From NCBI RefSeq assembly GCF_009811755.1, contig NZ_BLIV01000003.1:248001-312000 (forward strand): a stretch of 64,000 bases of DNA, written 5' to 3'. This document shows positions 32,620 to 42,350 of this stretch, one piece after another. A program made the translations under genes and the position numbers. The first letter of the stretch is position 1; each line of letters opens with the position of its first letter. Below the pieces are notes generated by a model. That model saw only the letters and a program-made list of their open reading frames with translations, did no database searches and was not told where the DNA came from. This stretch comes from Roseobacter cerasinus (GTDB lineage: Bacteria > Pseudomonadota > Alphaproteobacteria > Rhodobacterales > Rhodobacteraceae).

Positions 32620-34863
32620 CTACTTCTTAGTTGAGGCAAAGACGCCATCCCAATCCGGCCCGGGAGGCGCGAGGCGTAACCCTGCAATCCGCTCGGCGTA
32701 GAGATCAAGGTAGTCGTCCAGGGGCAAAGCCAGCGCGCTGAAGTCGGTGCGCAGGTGGGGTAGGGCAGCTTCTGCCGTATCCCAGTCTTGCGCGCGATAG
32801 GCTGCCAGCATCTTGGCGTTCCGGTCAAAAGCGGCTTGAAAAGCGGAGGACTGGCGCAGCGTGTCATCTCCCAGAAGCGCAAAGATTGTCTCCGGCAGGG
32901 CCTTTCCAACCACGGTGATCCGGTCCAGTTCCAGCACCGCAAAATCCTCCATGACCTCACGCGCCGTGGCCTGACCGAGGATGATCGACGCGCCGTAGTA
33001 GCGCGACTGGCCCTCCAGTCGCGAGGCCACATTCACCGGATCGCCAAGCGCTGTGTAGTCAAAGCGCATGTCGCTGCCCATGTTGCCAACCACGCATTGG
33101 CCGGTGTTGATGCCGATACCGACGTTGAGGCGGTGCGCGCGCGCCGCGCCGCCCTTGCGGGCCATACCCCGGCGTTTGGTGGCGGCGTCACGCTTGGCGT
33201 TGAAGGCCTCCACATTTGCGATCATCTTGAGCGCGGCGCGGCAGGCGGCGCGGGCGTGGTCATCATGATCGAGCGGTGCGTTCCAGAACGCCATGACCGC
33301 ATCACCCATGAACTTGTCGATTGTGCCCTTCTGTTCGAGGATCGCCCGCGACAGGATGGTCAGGAAACGGTTCATCAGCGTGGTGAGCGCCTCCGGGTCA
33401 TCCCGGAACTCTTCGGCAATGGCGGTGAAGCCGCGCACATCGCTGAACAGCAGCGTCAGCGTCCGCGACTCGCCGCCCAACGTCAGCTGCCCATGATCGC
33501 GGCTGAGCCGGTCCACCAGATCGGGGGAGACATATTGGCCAAACGCACTGCGAATCTCGCGGCGCCTCCGTTCTTCGCGCAGGTAGTTGACCGTGGAAAT
33601 CAGGATTGTCGTCAGCACCATGGCCAGCACCGGGAAGGACGGATCCAGCAGGATGCGCTTGTCGTAGAACAGATACCAGCAGGTGCCGACGTAGCTGACC
33701 ATCAGCACAAGTGATGACACGATCAGCACCCGCGCCGACAGCGCCGGGGCAAAGATGATGACTAGCAGGCACAGCAGAAACGTGACCACCAGCTCAACCG
33801 CAATGGCATAGTTGGGGCGCACCAGCAGGGTCTGCGCCATGATGTTCTCAAGCACCTGCGCATGGATTTCGACCCCGGCCATCGCCACGCCGAGCGGTGT
33901 TGCGCGAAAATCTTCCAGCCCGATGGCCGATGTACCAACCAACACCAGATGCCCCGCAAGGCGCCCCCCTGGCAGCCGGTCTTTGAGAAGGTCCGCTGCG
34001 GCAACGTAGCGGCTTTGCGACGAGGGTGTGAGGTAAGGCCATACGGTGCCGTCCTGTGCAGTCGGCACCAGCTGCCGGGCGAGCACGATCCCCTCCACAC
34101 CCGCCTCATTTGTGCGCACCGCAAAAGGGGCGCCGCCGGTGGCGACGCGCAACACCTCTGCCGCCAACCCAAGGCGCAGCTGACCCTGGACGGCCATGAC
34201 CAGCGGCACGCGGCGGTAGACCCCATCTGCATCCGGTCGCGTACTGAACATGCCGCGTCCTGCCGCATTGGCCTCAAGCTGGGGCAGGTTCTGCACAATG
34301 TCTGGAAACTGGGTCAGATAGGGCATCGGGTCCGGCCCGATCAGCGCATGCGGGGCCAGCGCCATCTCGCGCTTTTCGCGCCGGTTGCCGGCCAACGTCC
34401 GGACGCTCGTTTGCCCTACAATCACGCGGGAGCGGGCGAAGGCCGCCGCAAGAAGGTCGTCATTGTCAGGCAGCTGTGTCAGTTGGGTGGCCAACTCATC
34501 CGGCATGTCCGTATTGTCCGCAGCAATCTGGCCCGGCGACAGCCGGTCAGGTTCGGAAAAGACGATATCGAAGCCGATGGCAATCGCACCCGCCGCAGTC
34601 GCACGGTCCACCAGGTCTGCAAACTGACTGCGCGGCCAAGGCCACTGGCCGATCTCCTCGATGCTGCGATCATCGATGTCCAGGATGCTCACGGGCAAAG
34701 ACGTCAGATCGCGTGGCTTGCTCTGATGATAGAAATCAAACGAGGCGTGGCGCAGCATGGATATGGGCAGCGGGTCGCCGTAGCGAATGGTCAGCCCGCA
34801 CAGCAGCCCGATAACAGCCACGATGCGAATCCACCCGACCCATCTTGAAAACCACTGATGCAT
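32620..34863 (-). CDS. CHASE2-domain adenylate/guanylate cyclase
   Basis: The 747-residue product has an N-terminal membrane helix and a periplasmic CHASE2 sensor (about residues 35-330), with FDFYHQSKPRD, SILDIDDRSIEEIGQWPWPRSQFADLVD, FDIVFSEPD and FRATPLGVAMAGVEIHAQVLENI. Three membrane helices follow (about 340-420), then a class III cyclase domain with LLFSDVRGFT (metal Asp), MAFWNAPLDHDDHA, INTGQCVVGNMGS and ALGDPVNVASRL. It should make a cyclic nucleotide in response to a periplasmic signal. ATP versus GTP cannot be told safely. It is divergent from the FecR/RTX adhesin gene and convergent with the secretion operon. Confidence 0.92.
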   Translation of the reverse strand: MHQWFSRWVGWIRIVAVIGLLCGLTIRYGDPLPISMLRHASFDFYHQSKPRDLTSLPVSILDIDDRSIEEIGQWPWPRSQFADLVDRATAAGAIAIGFDIVFSEPDRLSPGQIAADNTDMPDELATQLTQLPDNDDLLAAAFARSRVIVGQTSVRTLAGNRREKREMALAPHALIGPDPMPYLTQFPDIVQNLPQLEANAAGRGMFSTRPDADGVYRRVPLVMAVQGQLRLGLAAEVLRVATGGAPFAVRTNEAGVEGIVLARQLVPTAQDGTVWPYLTPSSQSRYVAAADLLKDRLPGGRLAGHLVLVGTSAIGLEDFRATPLGVAMAGVEIHAQVLENIMAQTLLVRPNYAIAVELVVTFLLCLLVIIFAPALSARVLIVSSLVLMVSYVGTCWYLFYDKRILLDPSFPVLAMVLTTILISTVNYLREERRRREIRSAFGQYVSPDLVDRLSRDHGQLTLGGESRTLTLLFSDVRGFTAIAEEFRDDPEALTTLMNRFLTILSRAILEQKGTIDKFMGDAVMAFWNAPLDHDDHARAACRAALKMIANVEAFNAKRDAATKRRGMARKGGAARAHRLNVGIGINTGQCVVGNMGSDMRFDYTALGDPVNVASRLEGQSRYYGASIILGQATAREVMEDFAVLELDRITVVGKALPETIFALLGDDTLRQSSAFQAAFDRNAKMLAAYRAQDWDTAEAALPHLRTDFSALALPLDDYLDLYAERIAGLRLAPPGPDWDGVFASTKK

Positions 34864-35147
34864 CGCGCCAGTCACCCGCCCCCTGGCCGATGGTTCGCGC
34901 GGCCTCGCCTTGTTCCGGCCCGGATAGCCGGCCCCGCAGATCATTCTGGCCGAATCGCCTCGCGGATCAAGAGGTTGCTTCTACTTGAGATTGTTGCTCA
35001 TCTCAGGATAATCTCGGATTTTTTTTGTAGTTGGTCGCAATAAGGCCGATTTGTGGCGATAATTGGGCAAAACGTGCGTTGGATCACATACCCACCGGAG
35101 GTTTTGGGTTAAGACAAGATGAAACTTGCCGACGAAGGACTGTCTGC

Positions 35148-38100
35148 GTGTCGTTGAACCACGAGGCAAAGGATGAAGAGACCGATGATGTCGTGACCCT
35201 TTGGGGTGACGCGCCGGAGGCTGTTCTTGTGCCCGACAGCGCCTTGCTCTTCAACGGTGCGTTTTACCGGCTTGGGCCGGATCTCTACATCGTGAATGAT
35301 GGGGCCGCGAATTATCGCATACCCGACTATTTTGCCGGGGGAGAGGCCGTCGACCTGCGCGACCCGAACGGGGCGATCCTGCGCGGCGATCTGGTTGAGC
35401 GCCTGGCGGGGCCCATCGCACCCGGGCAATACGCCCAAGCGGGCACCACCTCGGGTGCGGCCCCCATCGGCCAGGTGGAAGCCGCGCAAGGGGAAGCAAC
35501 GGTGCAGCGCACCGACGGGACAGAGGAGCTGCTGGAACCGGGCAGCCCGATCTATCAGAACGATGTGATTGTCACGGCAGAGGATGCGTCACTGTCGGTG
35601 ACGTTCACCGATGGCACGATCTTCAGCCTGTCCGCCTCATCCCGGATGGTGATTGACGCGCTCATCTACGATCCTGCGGGCACCGACAATTCGGGCACCT
35701 TCAGCCTGATCCAGGGGGGCTTTGTCTTTATCGCGGGGCAGGTGGCCAAGACCGGCGGCATGGAGGTGAACACCCCGTCCTCCACCATGGGCATCCGGGG
35801 CACCACAGTGGTGGTGCAGATCGGCACGGTCAATGGGGTCGACACCACCGAAATTTCGCTGACGAGCGACCCCGATGGCAGCACAGGCCGTGTTGAAGTC
35901 CGCGATGTGGATGGCAACCTGGTGGCCACGATCACGGATACGGACACCAAATGGATTGTCTCTGCGGCAAGTGGCGAGACCCAGGAGGTGCCGCGCAGCT
36001 TCGCGGATGCGGCGGGGGACAATCTGCTCATCGCCGAGGCCTTTGCAGCCTACCGCAGCACCGTTGGCCAGACGGGTGGCCCGGATGCGCCCGCAGCCCC
36101 CGGTGCCTCCCCTGCGCCACCGCAGGCCCCTGCCGAGATCGAGGAGCTTGATCCCGATGCCACGCCTGACGGCTCCGATGGGGTCGAGGCCGTGCCCGCG
36201 CCGCCTCCGGTGGAGACGGATCAGGGAACCGGCGATGTGGAGGCGCCTGACAGCCTGGACGAGAGCCTGATCACACCGCCGGTGCAGGATGGATCGGAGG
36301 AGGGGCCAGTCATCGTTGTCAGCGGCCCAGAGGATGCGGGCGAAGAGGGCGCGATCAGTGGCAGCGTAGATGCCATCGGCGGCGGCGCGGGCACCGTATT
36401 TTCGCTTCTGGATGGCCCTTCGAACGGCGCAGTTGTGCTGGGCGCCGACGGGCAGTTCGATTATGTGCCCGCGCCGGATTTCAATGGGACCGACAGCTTC
36501 ACCTTCGAGGCGGTTGTGCCCGGCGGCGAGACCATCGAGGGCACGGTCGTGGTCGAGGTGCTGCCGGTCAACGATGCGCCGGTTGCCGACGATCAGACCG
36601 CAAGCGTCGAAGAAGATGGGGTGCTGGTCGGGCAGATTGCCGCGCGCGATGTGGACGGCGACACCCTCACATATGTGCTGGGTGATACCCCGTCTTCGGG
36701 AGAAGTGGCCTTGCTGCCGGATGGCAGCTACAGCTACCGCCCGGATGCCGATTTCTTTGGCACGGACAGTTTCACCGTGCTGGTGTCCGATCCAGCGGGT
36801 GAGAGCGCAGAGGCCACCGTGTCCATTACCGTCTCCCCGGTGAACGATGCGCCGGTGATCACCACGGCGCCCGGCGGCAACCGCGGCACGGTTGTTGAAG
36901 ACGTGGCGCCCTCAAGCGTGAAAGGACGGCTCACCGCAGTCGACCCTGACCCGGGCAGCACGATCACCTGGAGCGGGACCTCCAGCGCCCTCTTTGGCAC
37001 CTTTGTCATCTCTGCATCGGGGGCGTGGCGCTACGTGCTCGACAACGCGGCGGCGGACGAATTGGGTGCGGGCGAAACTGTGGTCGAAACCATGACCGCG
37101 ACGGCACGCGATGAGTTTGGCGCCGAGGTCACGCAGATCATTGAAGTGACCGTCAAGGGCACAAATGATGCCCCGACGGTCGCCCCCAACACCGTGATCG
37201 AGGTGCCGCGCGATGGCACTGTCGAGGGCCAGCTTGCCGCAACCGACATCGACAGCACCGGCCCGCTGAACTTTGCGCTGAGCGGAGACGGCCCTGCGCA
37301 TGGCACTGTGGTGATCGCGGCCGACGGCAGCTTCACCTACACGCCTGCAGAGGGGTTTGTCGGGATCGACCGCTTCAGTTACTCCGTGACGGATGAGGAG
37401 GGCGGTGTCTCCACCGGGCAGATCAGCGCGGCGGTTGAAGGGGCGTCTGACGGGGCGGAGGTGACGGTCGCTCTGACCCCGCAAGGCGGGGAAGTGACGG
37501 CAGGGGTTATCGAGGTTGAGACCGTGCCCGCCGCACCCGTGGCGATCAATCTTGTCATTGCCATGGACAGCTCAGACAGCACCGGAGCTGCGGGTTGGGT
37601 TGCGCAGCGCGAAGCCGTCCGCGACGCCGTCGTTTCACTGGCAGAGCAATTCGACGGGTCCGAGGTGTCGGTGGATGTGCAGATCATCCAATACGCCGAT
37701 GCGGCGCGCGCCTTGCAGCCCTTTGACTTGCAGGATCCAGCCCTTCCGCAAGCCATCCTGTCTTTGCCGTTTCTTGAAGGTGCCACGGCCTGGGATCAGG
37801 CGCTTGATGAGGCCAACAGGTTCCTGGCAACCCAGCCAGCCGGCGAAGAAAACCTGATGCTGTTCATCACGGAGGGCCTGCCCCCCGACGGGCGCTGGCG
37901 CAGCGCGCTGAAAGAGTTGACCGGGTCCGCAGGCGGTTCCAATCTGGATATCCAGGCCTTTGCATTGGGAGGTGGCGACGACCTCGCGCTGCTCCAGCAA
38001 ATCGACGCGGATCCGACGTTTGCGGCGACCGGCGCGGATCTGGCTGGGGCGGTGACGCAGGCACCGGTCTTCTCACCCCGTCTGATTGAGCTGGACGTCA

Positions 38101-38960
38101 CGTTGGAGGCGGATGGCGCGGACAAGGGCAGCATCGCCGATCAAGACAGCATGGGCTTTGCCGAAGACGGCGCGGGCTATGAATTGCCGCTGGCCAGCAT
38201 TCAGAATATCGAAGCGTTGCTGGGTGAGAGCAACCGGATCAACGTGACGGCCCGCTTTGACACCGACGGCAACGACGCGACCAGCGAAGTCGAGCATTTC
38301 TCTTCCGATTTGATTGGTAAGGCGGAGACGGCTCAGAACCTCAGCGGACAGGACGGCGCGGATCTTCTCTTTGGAAGTGACGCAGGCGACCGCATCGAGG
38401 GCGGTGCAGGCGATGACGTGATGCTTGGGTTCGATGGCGATGACACGCTGGACGGCGGCGCGGGCGACGATGTGGTCCTCGCCGGAGACGGGGATGACAT
38501 TCTGCGCGTGGCGGATGTGCCGCAGATCGGTGAGCTGCTGGATGGTGGCGCAGGCCGCGATGTGTTGCAGATTGATCTGGGCGGCAACGTCTCGGACGAG
38601 CTGATCCCCGTGCTGGAGCTGCGGGATATCGAGGCGATTGATCTGGACAATGCGCAGGCCAATACACTTGAGATTTCACTGGAGGATGTGATCGAGCTGT
38701 CCTCGACCAGCGACAGCGAGTTGGAGACACTGCTGGATCAGGCCCTGCCGGAAAGCGCCGTGATTTATGGCGATGCGTCTGACAGCCTTGTGCTTCTCAG
38801 CGGTGAGGGCGGCGCGTTTCAGAAAACGTCGGAGGCGCCTGTTTCGGACGGCAAAGGAAATACGCTCGACATCTACTCCTACATCGAGGGCGGCAATGTG
38901 CTTGCCACGCTTGGGGTCGACACCGAGATCGAGGTGACGGGGGCCGTGACGGTCAGCTGA
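35148..38960 (+). CDS. FecR / Ig-like / VWA / RTX surface protein, probable type I secretion substrate
   Basis: I chose the GTG at 35148, preceded by GAAGGA, giving about 1,270 residues. Order of parts: a FecR domain at about 107-290 (GQVEAAQGEATVQRTDG...TPSSTMGIRGTTV); a Pro/Glu-rich linker (about 308-380); tandem Ig-like/cadherin-type repeats with VNDAPV motifs (about 388-765); a VWA domain with MIDAS-like AMDSSDST (about 795-970); and RTX nonapeptides such as GGAGDDVMLG (about 1066-1118). A C-terminal region of about 150 residues may hold the secretion signal. There is no Sec signal peptide, as expected for type I export. The protein is highly acidic. It overlaps the convergent ggpS gene by 8 bp. 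Confidence 0.85.
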   Translation: MSLNHEAKDEETDDVVTLWGDAPEAVLVPDSALLFNGAFYRLGPDLYIVNDGAANYRIPDYFAGGEAVDLRDPNGAILRGDLVERLAGPIAPGQYAQAGTTSGAAPIGQVEAAQGEATVQRTDGTEELLEPGSPIYQNDVIVTAEDASLSVTFTDGTIFSLSASSRMVIDALIYDPAGTDNSGTFSLIQGGFVFIAGQVAKTGGMEVNTPSSTMGIRGTTVVVQIGTVNGVDTTEISLTSDPDGSTGRVEVRDVDGNLVATITDTDTKWIVSAASGETQEVPRSFADAAGDNLLIAEAFAAYRSTVGQTGGPDAPAAPGASPAPPQAPAEIEELDPDATPDGSDGVEAVPAPPPVETDQGTGDVEAPDSLDESLITPPVQDGSEEGPVIVVSGPEDAGEEGAISGSVDAIGGGAGTVFSLLDGPSNGAVVLGADGQFDYVPAPDFNGTDSFTFEAVVPGGETIEGTVVVEVLPVNDAPVADDQTASVEEDGVLVGQIAARDVDGDTLTYVLGDTPSSGEVALLPDGSYSYRPDADFFGTDSFTVLVSDPAGESAEATVSITVSPVNDAPVITTAPGGNRGTVVEDVAPSSVKGRLTAVDPDPGSTITWSGTSSALFGTFVISASGAWRYVLDNAAADELGAGETVVETMTATARDEFGAEVTQIIEVTVKGTNDAPTVAPNTVIEVPRDGTVEGQLAATDIDSTGPLNFALSGDGPAHGTVVIAADGSFTYTPAEGFVGIDRFSYSVTDEEGGVSTGQISAAVEGASDGAEVTVALTPQGGEVTAGVIEVETVPAAPVAINLVIAMDSSDSTGAAGWVAQREAVRDAVVSLAEQFDGSEVSVDVQIIQYADAARALQPFDLQDPALPQAILSLPFLEGATAWDQALDEANRFLATQPAGEENLMLFITEGLPPDGRWRSALKELTGSAGGSNLDIQAFALGGGDDLALLQQIDADPTFAATGADLAGAVTQAPVFSPRLIELDVTLEADGADKGSIADQDSMGFAEDGAGYELPLASIQNIEALLGESNRINVTARFDTDGNDATSEVEHFSSDLIGKAETAQNLSGQDGADLLFGSDAGDRIEGGAGDDVMLGFDGDDTLDGGAGDDVVLAGDGDDILRVADVPQIGELLDGGAGRDVLQIDLGGNVSDELIPVLELRDIEAIDLDNAQANTLEISLEDVIELSSTSDSELETLLDQALPESAVIYGDASDSLVLLSGEGGAFQKTSEAPVSDGKGNTLDIYSYIEGGNVLATLGVDTEIEVTGAVTVS

Positions 38961-40473
38961 CAGCCTCTGGCTCGGGCTGCGCGGCCGTGTCCTTGCGCGC
39001 AATCGCCGCGCTGAACTGCCGTTGTTGCGCGTCACCCCAGGCTTTGACCGAGTACTTCTTCACCACCCGGCGCAGTTCGGCCATGCGGTCCCGACGCTCG
39101 CGCTCGGGCATCTCCAGCCCCTGCAGGATGGCTTGATCCATGGAGCGATGCGAAAACGGGTTGGTGATCACCGCGGAGTGCAGCTCCACCGCGGCGCCTG
39201 CAAACTCCGACAGGACCAGAACGCCGTCCCCATCGGTGCGCGCGGCAAGGTACTCCTTGCAGACCAGGTTCATGCCATCGACGAGCGGGGTGATCCAGGC
39301 GACATCTGCGGCGAGGTAATACTTGATGAGGTCATCAAAGGGGATCGCCCGCGAGATCAGCGCGATGGGCTGCCAGTGCAGCGTGCCAAAGCGGCCATTG
39401 ATCCGCCCGGCGGTTTCCTCAATGCCGGTTTGCGTGAGGGCGTAGGCCGACATGTTGCGATTGGCACTGACCGAGACATGCATCAGCTTGACCTTGCCGC
39501 GCAGGTCCGGATTCTCAGTGAGAACCCGCTCAAAGCTTTCCAGCTGATCGACGCCGCCCTTGGTGTAATCGGTGCGCCCGACCGACAGGATCAACCGGCA
39601 TTCCCCAAGATCGGCCTTGATCTGCGCGGCATCGGCCTTGACCGCCGGGTCATTGGCGCGGCTTTCTATGAACTCCACCGCCACGCCGACACTGGCCGAG
39701 CTGATGGCCACGTCGCGCCCTTCGAAAGACAACAGCGTCGGCAACGTGCGTTCACTAAGGGCGGTGCCGTCCGAGACCAGCTCGTCTACGACGGTTTCGC
39801 GGGTCTTGACGCTCACATCAAAAAGGCTGCGCGCCACCGAGACGAAGTTTGAGGCGTAGCGGGGAATGTGAAACCCGACGATGTCGCAATCGAGCAGGCT
39901 TTTCACGATCTCGCGCCGCCAGGGCAGCACGTTGAACATGTCTGCGGCGGGGAAGGGGGTGTGGTGAAAGAACGAGATGGTCACGTCGGAGCGCAGCTGC
40001 CGCAGATACCCCGGCACAAGCCACAGGTTGTAGTCATGAATCCACACCCGTGCTCCTTGCGCAGCCTCCCGCGCGGCGGCTTCGGCAAAGGCCCAATTCA
40101 CCTCGCGGAAGGTGGGCCAGTCGACCGGGTCGTAGTTAAACTTCTCCTTGAAACTGTGCAGGATCGGCCAGAAGGCCTCTTTCGAGGAGACGTGATAGAA
40201 GCTTTTGACCTGCTTTTCGGTCAGCGGCAGCCTTGAAACGGTGTAATCTCCGTGGGCATCGCTGATTTCAACCACTTTTTCGAAGTCCGGGTTCGCCGGA
40301 TCATCGGCGAGCTTCCAGGCGATCCAGGCGGCGTGTTCTGCGGTGCCAAAGAAGCTTTTGAGCGTCGGCACAATGCCGTTTGGGCTCTTGTTCTCGCGGA
40401 AGACAATCTTGCCGTTCTCCTCCACCTCTTCATAGGGCTGGCGGTGGTAGACGATCACAAGGTCAGACGGCAT
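38953..40473 (-). CDS. ggpS: Glucosylglycerol-phosphate synthase (GT20)
   Basis: The 506-residue GT20 product opens [18 protein letters not shown]...[19 protein letters not shown]. This matches GgpS rather than the OtsA N-terminus. Other landmarks are [34 protein letters not shown] (about 185) and the donor-site segment [15 protein letters not shown]...[10 protein letters not shown] (about 410-440). GgpS joins ADP-glucose and glycerol-3-phosphate to glucosylglycerol-phosphate, precursor of a salt-stress osmolyte. Neighbours supply the acceptor (gpsA) and a phosphatase, which supports GgpS over trehalose-phosphate synthase. Confidence 0.87.
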   Translation of the reverse strand: MPSDLVIVYHRQPYEEVEENGKIVFRENKSPNGIVPTLKSFFGTAEHAAWIAWKLADDPANPDFEKVVEISDAHGDYTVSRLPLTEKQVKSFYHVSSKEAFWPILHSFKEKFNYDPVDWPTFREVNWAFAEAAAREAAQGARVWIHDYNLWLVPGYLRQLRSDVTISFFHHTPFPAADMFNVLPWRREIVKSLLDCDIVGFHIPRYASNFVSVARSLFDVSVKTRETVVDELVSDGTALSERTLPTLLSFEGRDVAISSASVGVAVEFIESRANDPAVKADAAQIKADLGECRLILSVGRTDYTKGGVDQLESFERVLTENPDLRGKVKLMHVSVSANRNMSAYALTQTGIEETAGRINGRFGTLHWQPIALISRAIPFDDLIKYYLAADVAWITPLVDGMNLVCKEYLAARTDGDGVLVLSEFAGAAVELHSAVITNPFSHRSMDQAILQGLEMPERERRDRMAELRRVVKKYSVKAWGDAQQRQFSAAIARKDTAAQPEPEAVS

Positions 40474-40476
40474 GGA

Positions 40477-41238
40477 TCAAACTCTCTCTGGTGTGGGGTG
40501 AAGGTCGAAATGGGCGATGGCCTCAAGGATACCGGCCGTGCCGATCCCACTGGCGCGGTAGATATGCGGGGCGGTGGGCAAAGCCTCCAGCAAAGGTGTC
40601 TCGGAGCCACCGACAGCCACGGCAGGTGTGCCTGCGACCAGCATCGACAGGTCATTCAACGTGTCGCCAGCAGCCAGAACAGCGGTCCGCGAGAGGTGCA
40701 GGTGGCCCATCAACCGCAAAAGCGAGGGGCCCTTGCTGACGCCTTTGGGGAGCACGTCGAAATAGCGGTTGTCCGAGATCAGCACATCAAAGCCCATGGC
40801 TTCGATCTGCCGACGGGCGTCCGGGTCAAACGCGTCGGGATCATAGTCATAGCTCATCCGGTAGCGGAATGCCGTGGGCTGTAGTGTCAGGCCCGGCGCA
40901 TCTGCAAGCGCGTCCCTCACAGCAGGTCCGGCTTCGTCCCACTTTGCGGCGATCTCAGCTTCCAGCGGGTGGATCGGGGCGATCTGTTTGTCCGGCGTGA
41001 CGCGGGCGATGGTGGTTCCGACGTCCCCAATCACGTATTCCGGCCAGGGGACACCGCCGGTGCACAGCTCGGTGATGAACTCCGGATCACGCCCGCTGAC
41101 AAAGACCAACCCGACCGTGGCACGGTTCGCTTCGATCCAATCGTAAAGCGTGCGGCGGTCGGCTTCGCTGCCGCCCAAAAAGGTGCCGTCAAGATCGGTG
41201 GCCAGCACAAACCGGCGGTTCGCATAGTCTGCAGTCAT
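40477..41238 (-). CDS. HAD-family phosphatase, probable glucosylglycerol-phosphate phosphatase
   Basis: The 253-residue product is a HAD hydrolase of the sucrose-phosphatase/MPGP-like type. Motif I is LATDLDGTFLGG, motif II is VFVSGRD, the Lys lies in LPKGVSKGPSL and motif III is VLAAGDTLNDLSML. It lies 3 bp before ggpS and overlaps gpsA by ATGA. The simplest reading is removal of phosphate from the GgpS product. In some proteobacteria a HAD phosphatase is fused to GgpS; here the two are separate genes. The substrate is inferred from context. Confidence 0.82.
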   Translation of the reverse strand: MTADYANRRFVLATDLDGTFLGGSEADRRTLYDWIEANRATVGLVFVSGRDPEFITELCTGGVPWPEYVIGDVGTTIARVTPDKQIAPIHPLEAEIAAKWDEAGPAVRDALADAPGLTLQPTAFRYRMSYDYDPDAFDPDARRQIEAMGFDVLISDNRYFDVLPKGVSKGPSLLRLMGHLHLSRTAVLAAGDTLNDLSMLVAGTPAVAVGGSETPLLEALPTAPHIYRASGIGTAGILEAIAHFDLHPTPERV

Positions 41239-42350
41239 GACACAGGCCTTTGTGCGGGGTTGTTGAGCGATATCTCCAACGCGCGGGGTTCCGCCTCAAT
41301 GGGTCGTGTCCACAGATCGGCGAAGGCCTGATGCAGCTCCGCACCACCATGCAGGATGGCATGCACGGTCTCGCAGATTGGCATCGAGACACCAACGCGC
41401 CGGGCCAGATCGACAATGGAGGCGGCATTGGCTTCACCTTCGACGACAACGGCCTGACCGTCAAAACAGGCGGCGCGCGGCGTGCCCTGGCCCAGCTGCA
41501 CGCCAAGCGACATGTTGCGCGAGGTCTGGCTGGAGCAGGTCAGCGTCAGATCGCCCGCACCAGCGAGACCGGTGACGGTTTCCCGTCGTCCGCCAAGCGC
41601 CTCGGCCAGTGCCTTCATCTCGTCCATGCCCCGGGTGATCAGCGCCGCGCGCGTGTTTTCGGCAAAGCCCGCGCCGGTCATCATACCGCAGCCGATGGCA
41701 ATGACATTCTTGATCGCCCCGCCGATTTCCACGCCGACCAGATCGTCGGAAATGAAGGTCTTGAATGACGGCGTGCTCATCGACACGGCCAGTCGGGCGG
41801 CGGGGCTTTGCGTGGGCGACAGCCGGTCCGCATGGCTGAAATCAAAGGCCACGGTTGCGGCGGTGGGATGGCCAAGCGCGGTTTCGCGGGCGAAGGTCGG
41901 GCCGGATATGGTCCCAACCGGCACATCCCCCAGCTCTTCGGCGGCAACCTGCGACATGAGCAGCCCGCTCTGCGGCTCAATCCCCTTTGTGCAAACCGCC
42001 ACGGGCGTTCCCGGCAGCAGGAAGGATTTGAGACTGGTCGCCGCGCTCCGCACAGCGCCGGAGGGCACGACCAGCAGCACCGCATCAGCGCCTGTCACGG
42101 CTTCGGAGATCTGGGTGGTCGCCACCAATGCGGCGGGCAGGGTCACATCAGGCAGATACGCCGGGTTGCCTTGCCCGGCGTTGATTGCCGCGACCACCGC
42201 CGCGTCACGCCCGAACAGCCGCACCTGACGGCCCGCCGTTGCAGCCACGCAGGCCAGCGCAGTGCCCCAGGCCCCCGCACCGACAACGGCGATGCGACCG
42301 TAGGGTGCGCTGTGAAGGTCTGACCCTTGGGTCGGCTCGGGCAGTGTCAT
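41235..42350 (-). CDS. gpsA: NAD(P)-dependent glycerol-3-phosphate dehydrogenase
   Basis: The 371-residue product from the ATG at 42350 has the Rossmann loop VVGAGAWGTALA near residue 20 and the GpsA landmarks CTKGIEPQSG, ISGPTFARE, GGAIKNVIAIGCGM (catalytic Lys) and GLAGAGDLTLTC. It makes glycerol-3-phosphate from dihydroxyacetone phosphate. GpsA usually serves phospholipid synthesis. Overlap with the HAD gene and linkage to ggpS suggest this copy supplies acceptor for glucosylglycerol. Whether a second gpsA exists elsewhere cannot be seen here. Confidence 0.88.
   Translation of the reverse strand: MTLPEPTQGSDLHSAPYGRIAVVGAGAWGTALACVAATAGRQVRLFGRDAAVVAAINAGQGNPAYLPDVTLPAALVATTQISEAVTGADAVLLVVPSGAVRSAATSLKSFLLPGTPVAVCTKGIEPQSGLLMSQVAAEELGDVPVGTISGPTFARETALGHPTAATVAFDFSHADRLSPTQSPAARLAVSMSTPSFKTFISDDLVGVEIGGAIKNVIAIGCGMMTGAGFAENTRAALITRGMDEMKALAEALGGRRETVTGLAGAGDLTLTCSSQTSRNMSLGVQLGQGTPRAACFDGQAVVVEGEANAASIVDLARRVGVSMPICETVHAILHGGAELHQAFADLWTRPIEAEPRALEISLNNPAQRPVS

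Noticed and set aside
34980-35040. GAGATT...AATCTC hairpin with an eight-T run between the cyclase and adhesin genes
   Set aside because: It looks like a terminator, but no gene ends just upstream on the plus strand; it may be leader structure. Not called.
38953-40473. Trehalose-6-phosphate synthase (OtsA) as the name for this GT20 enzyme
   Set aside because: The N-terminus and the gpsA/HAD neighbours fit GgpS better; a trehalose-phosphate phosphatase gene is not adjacent.
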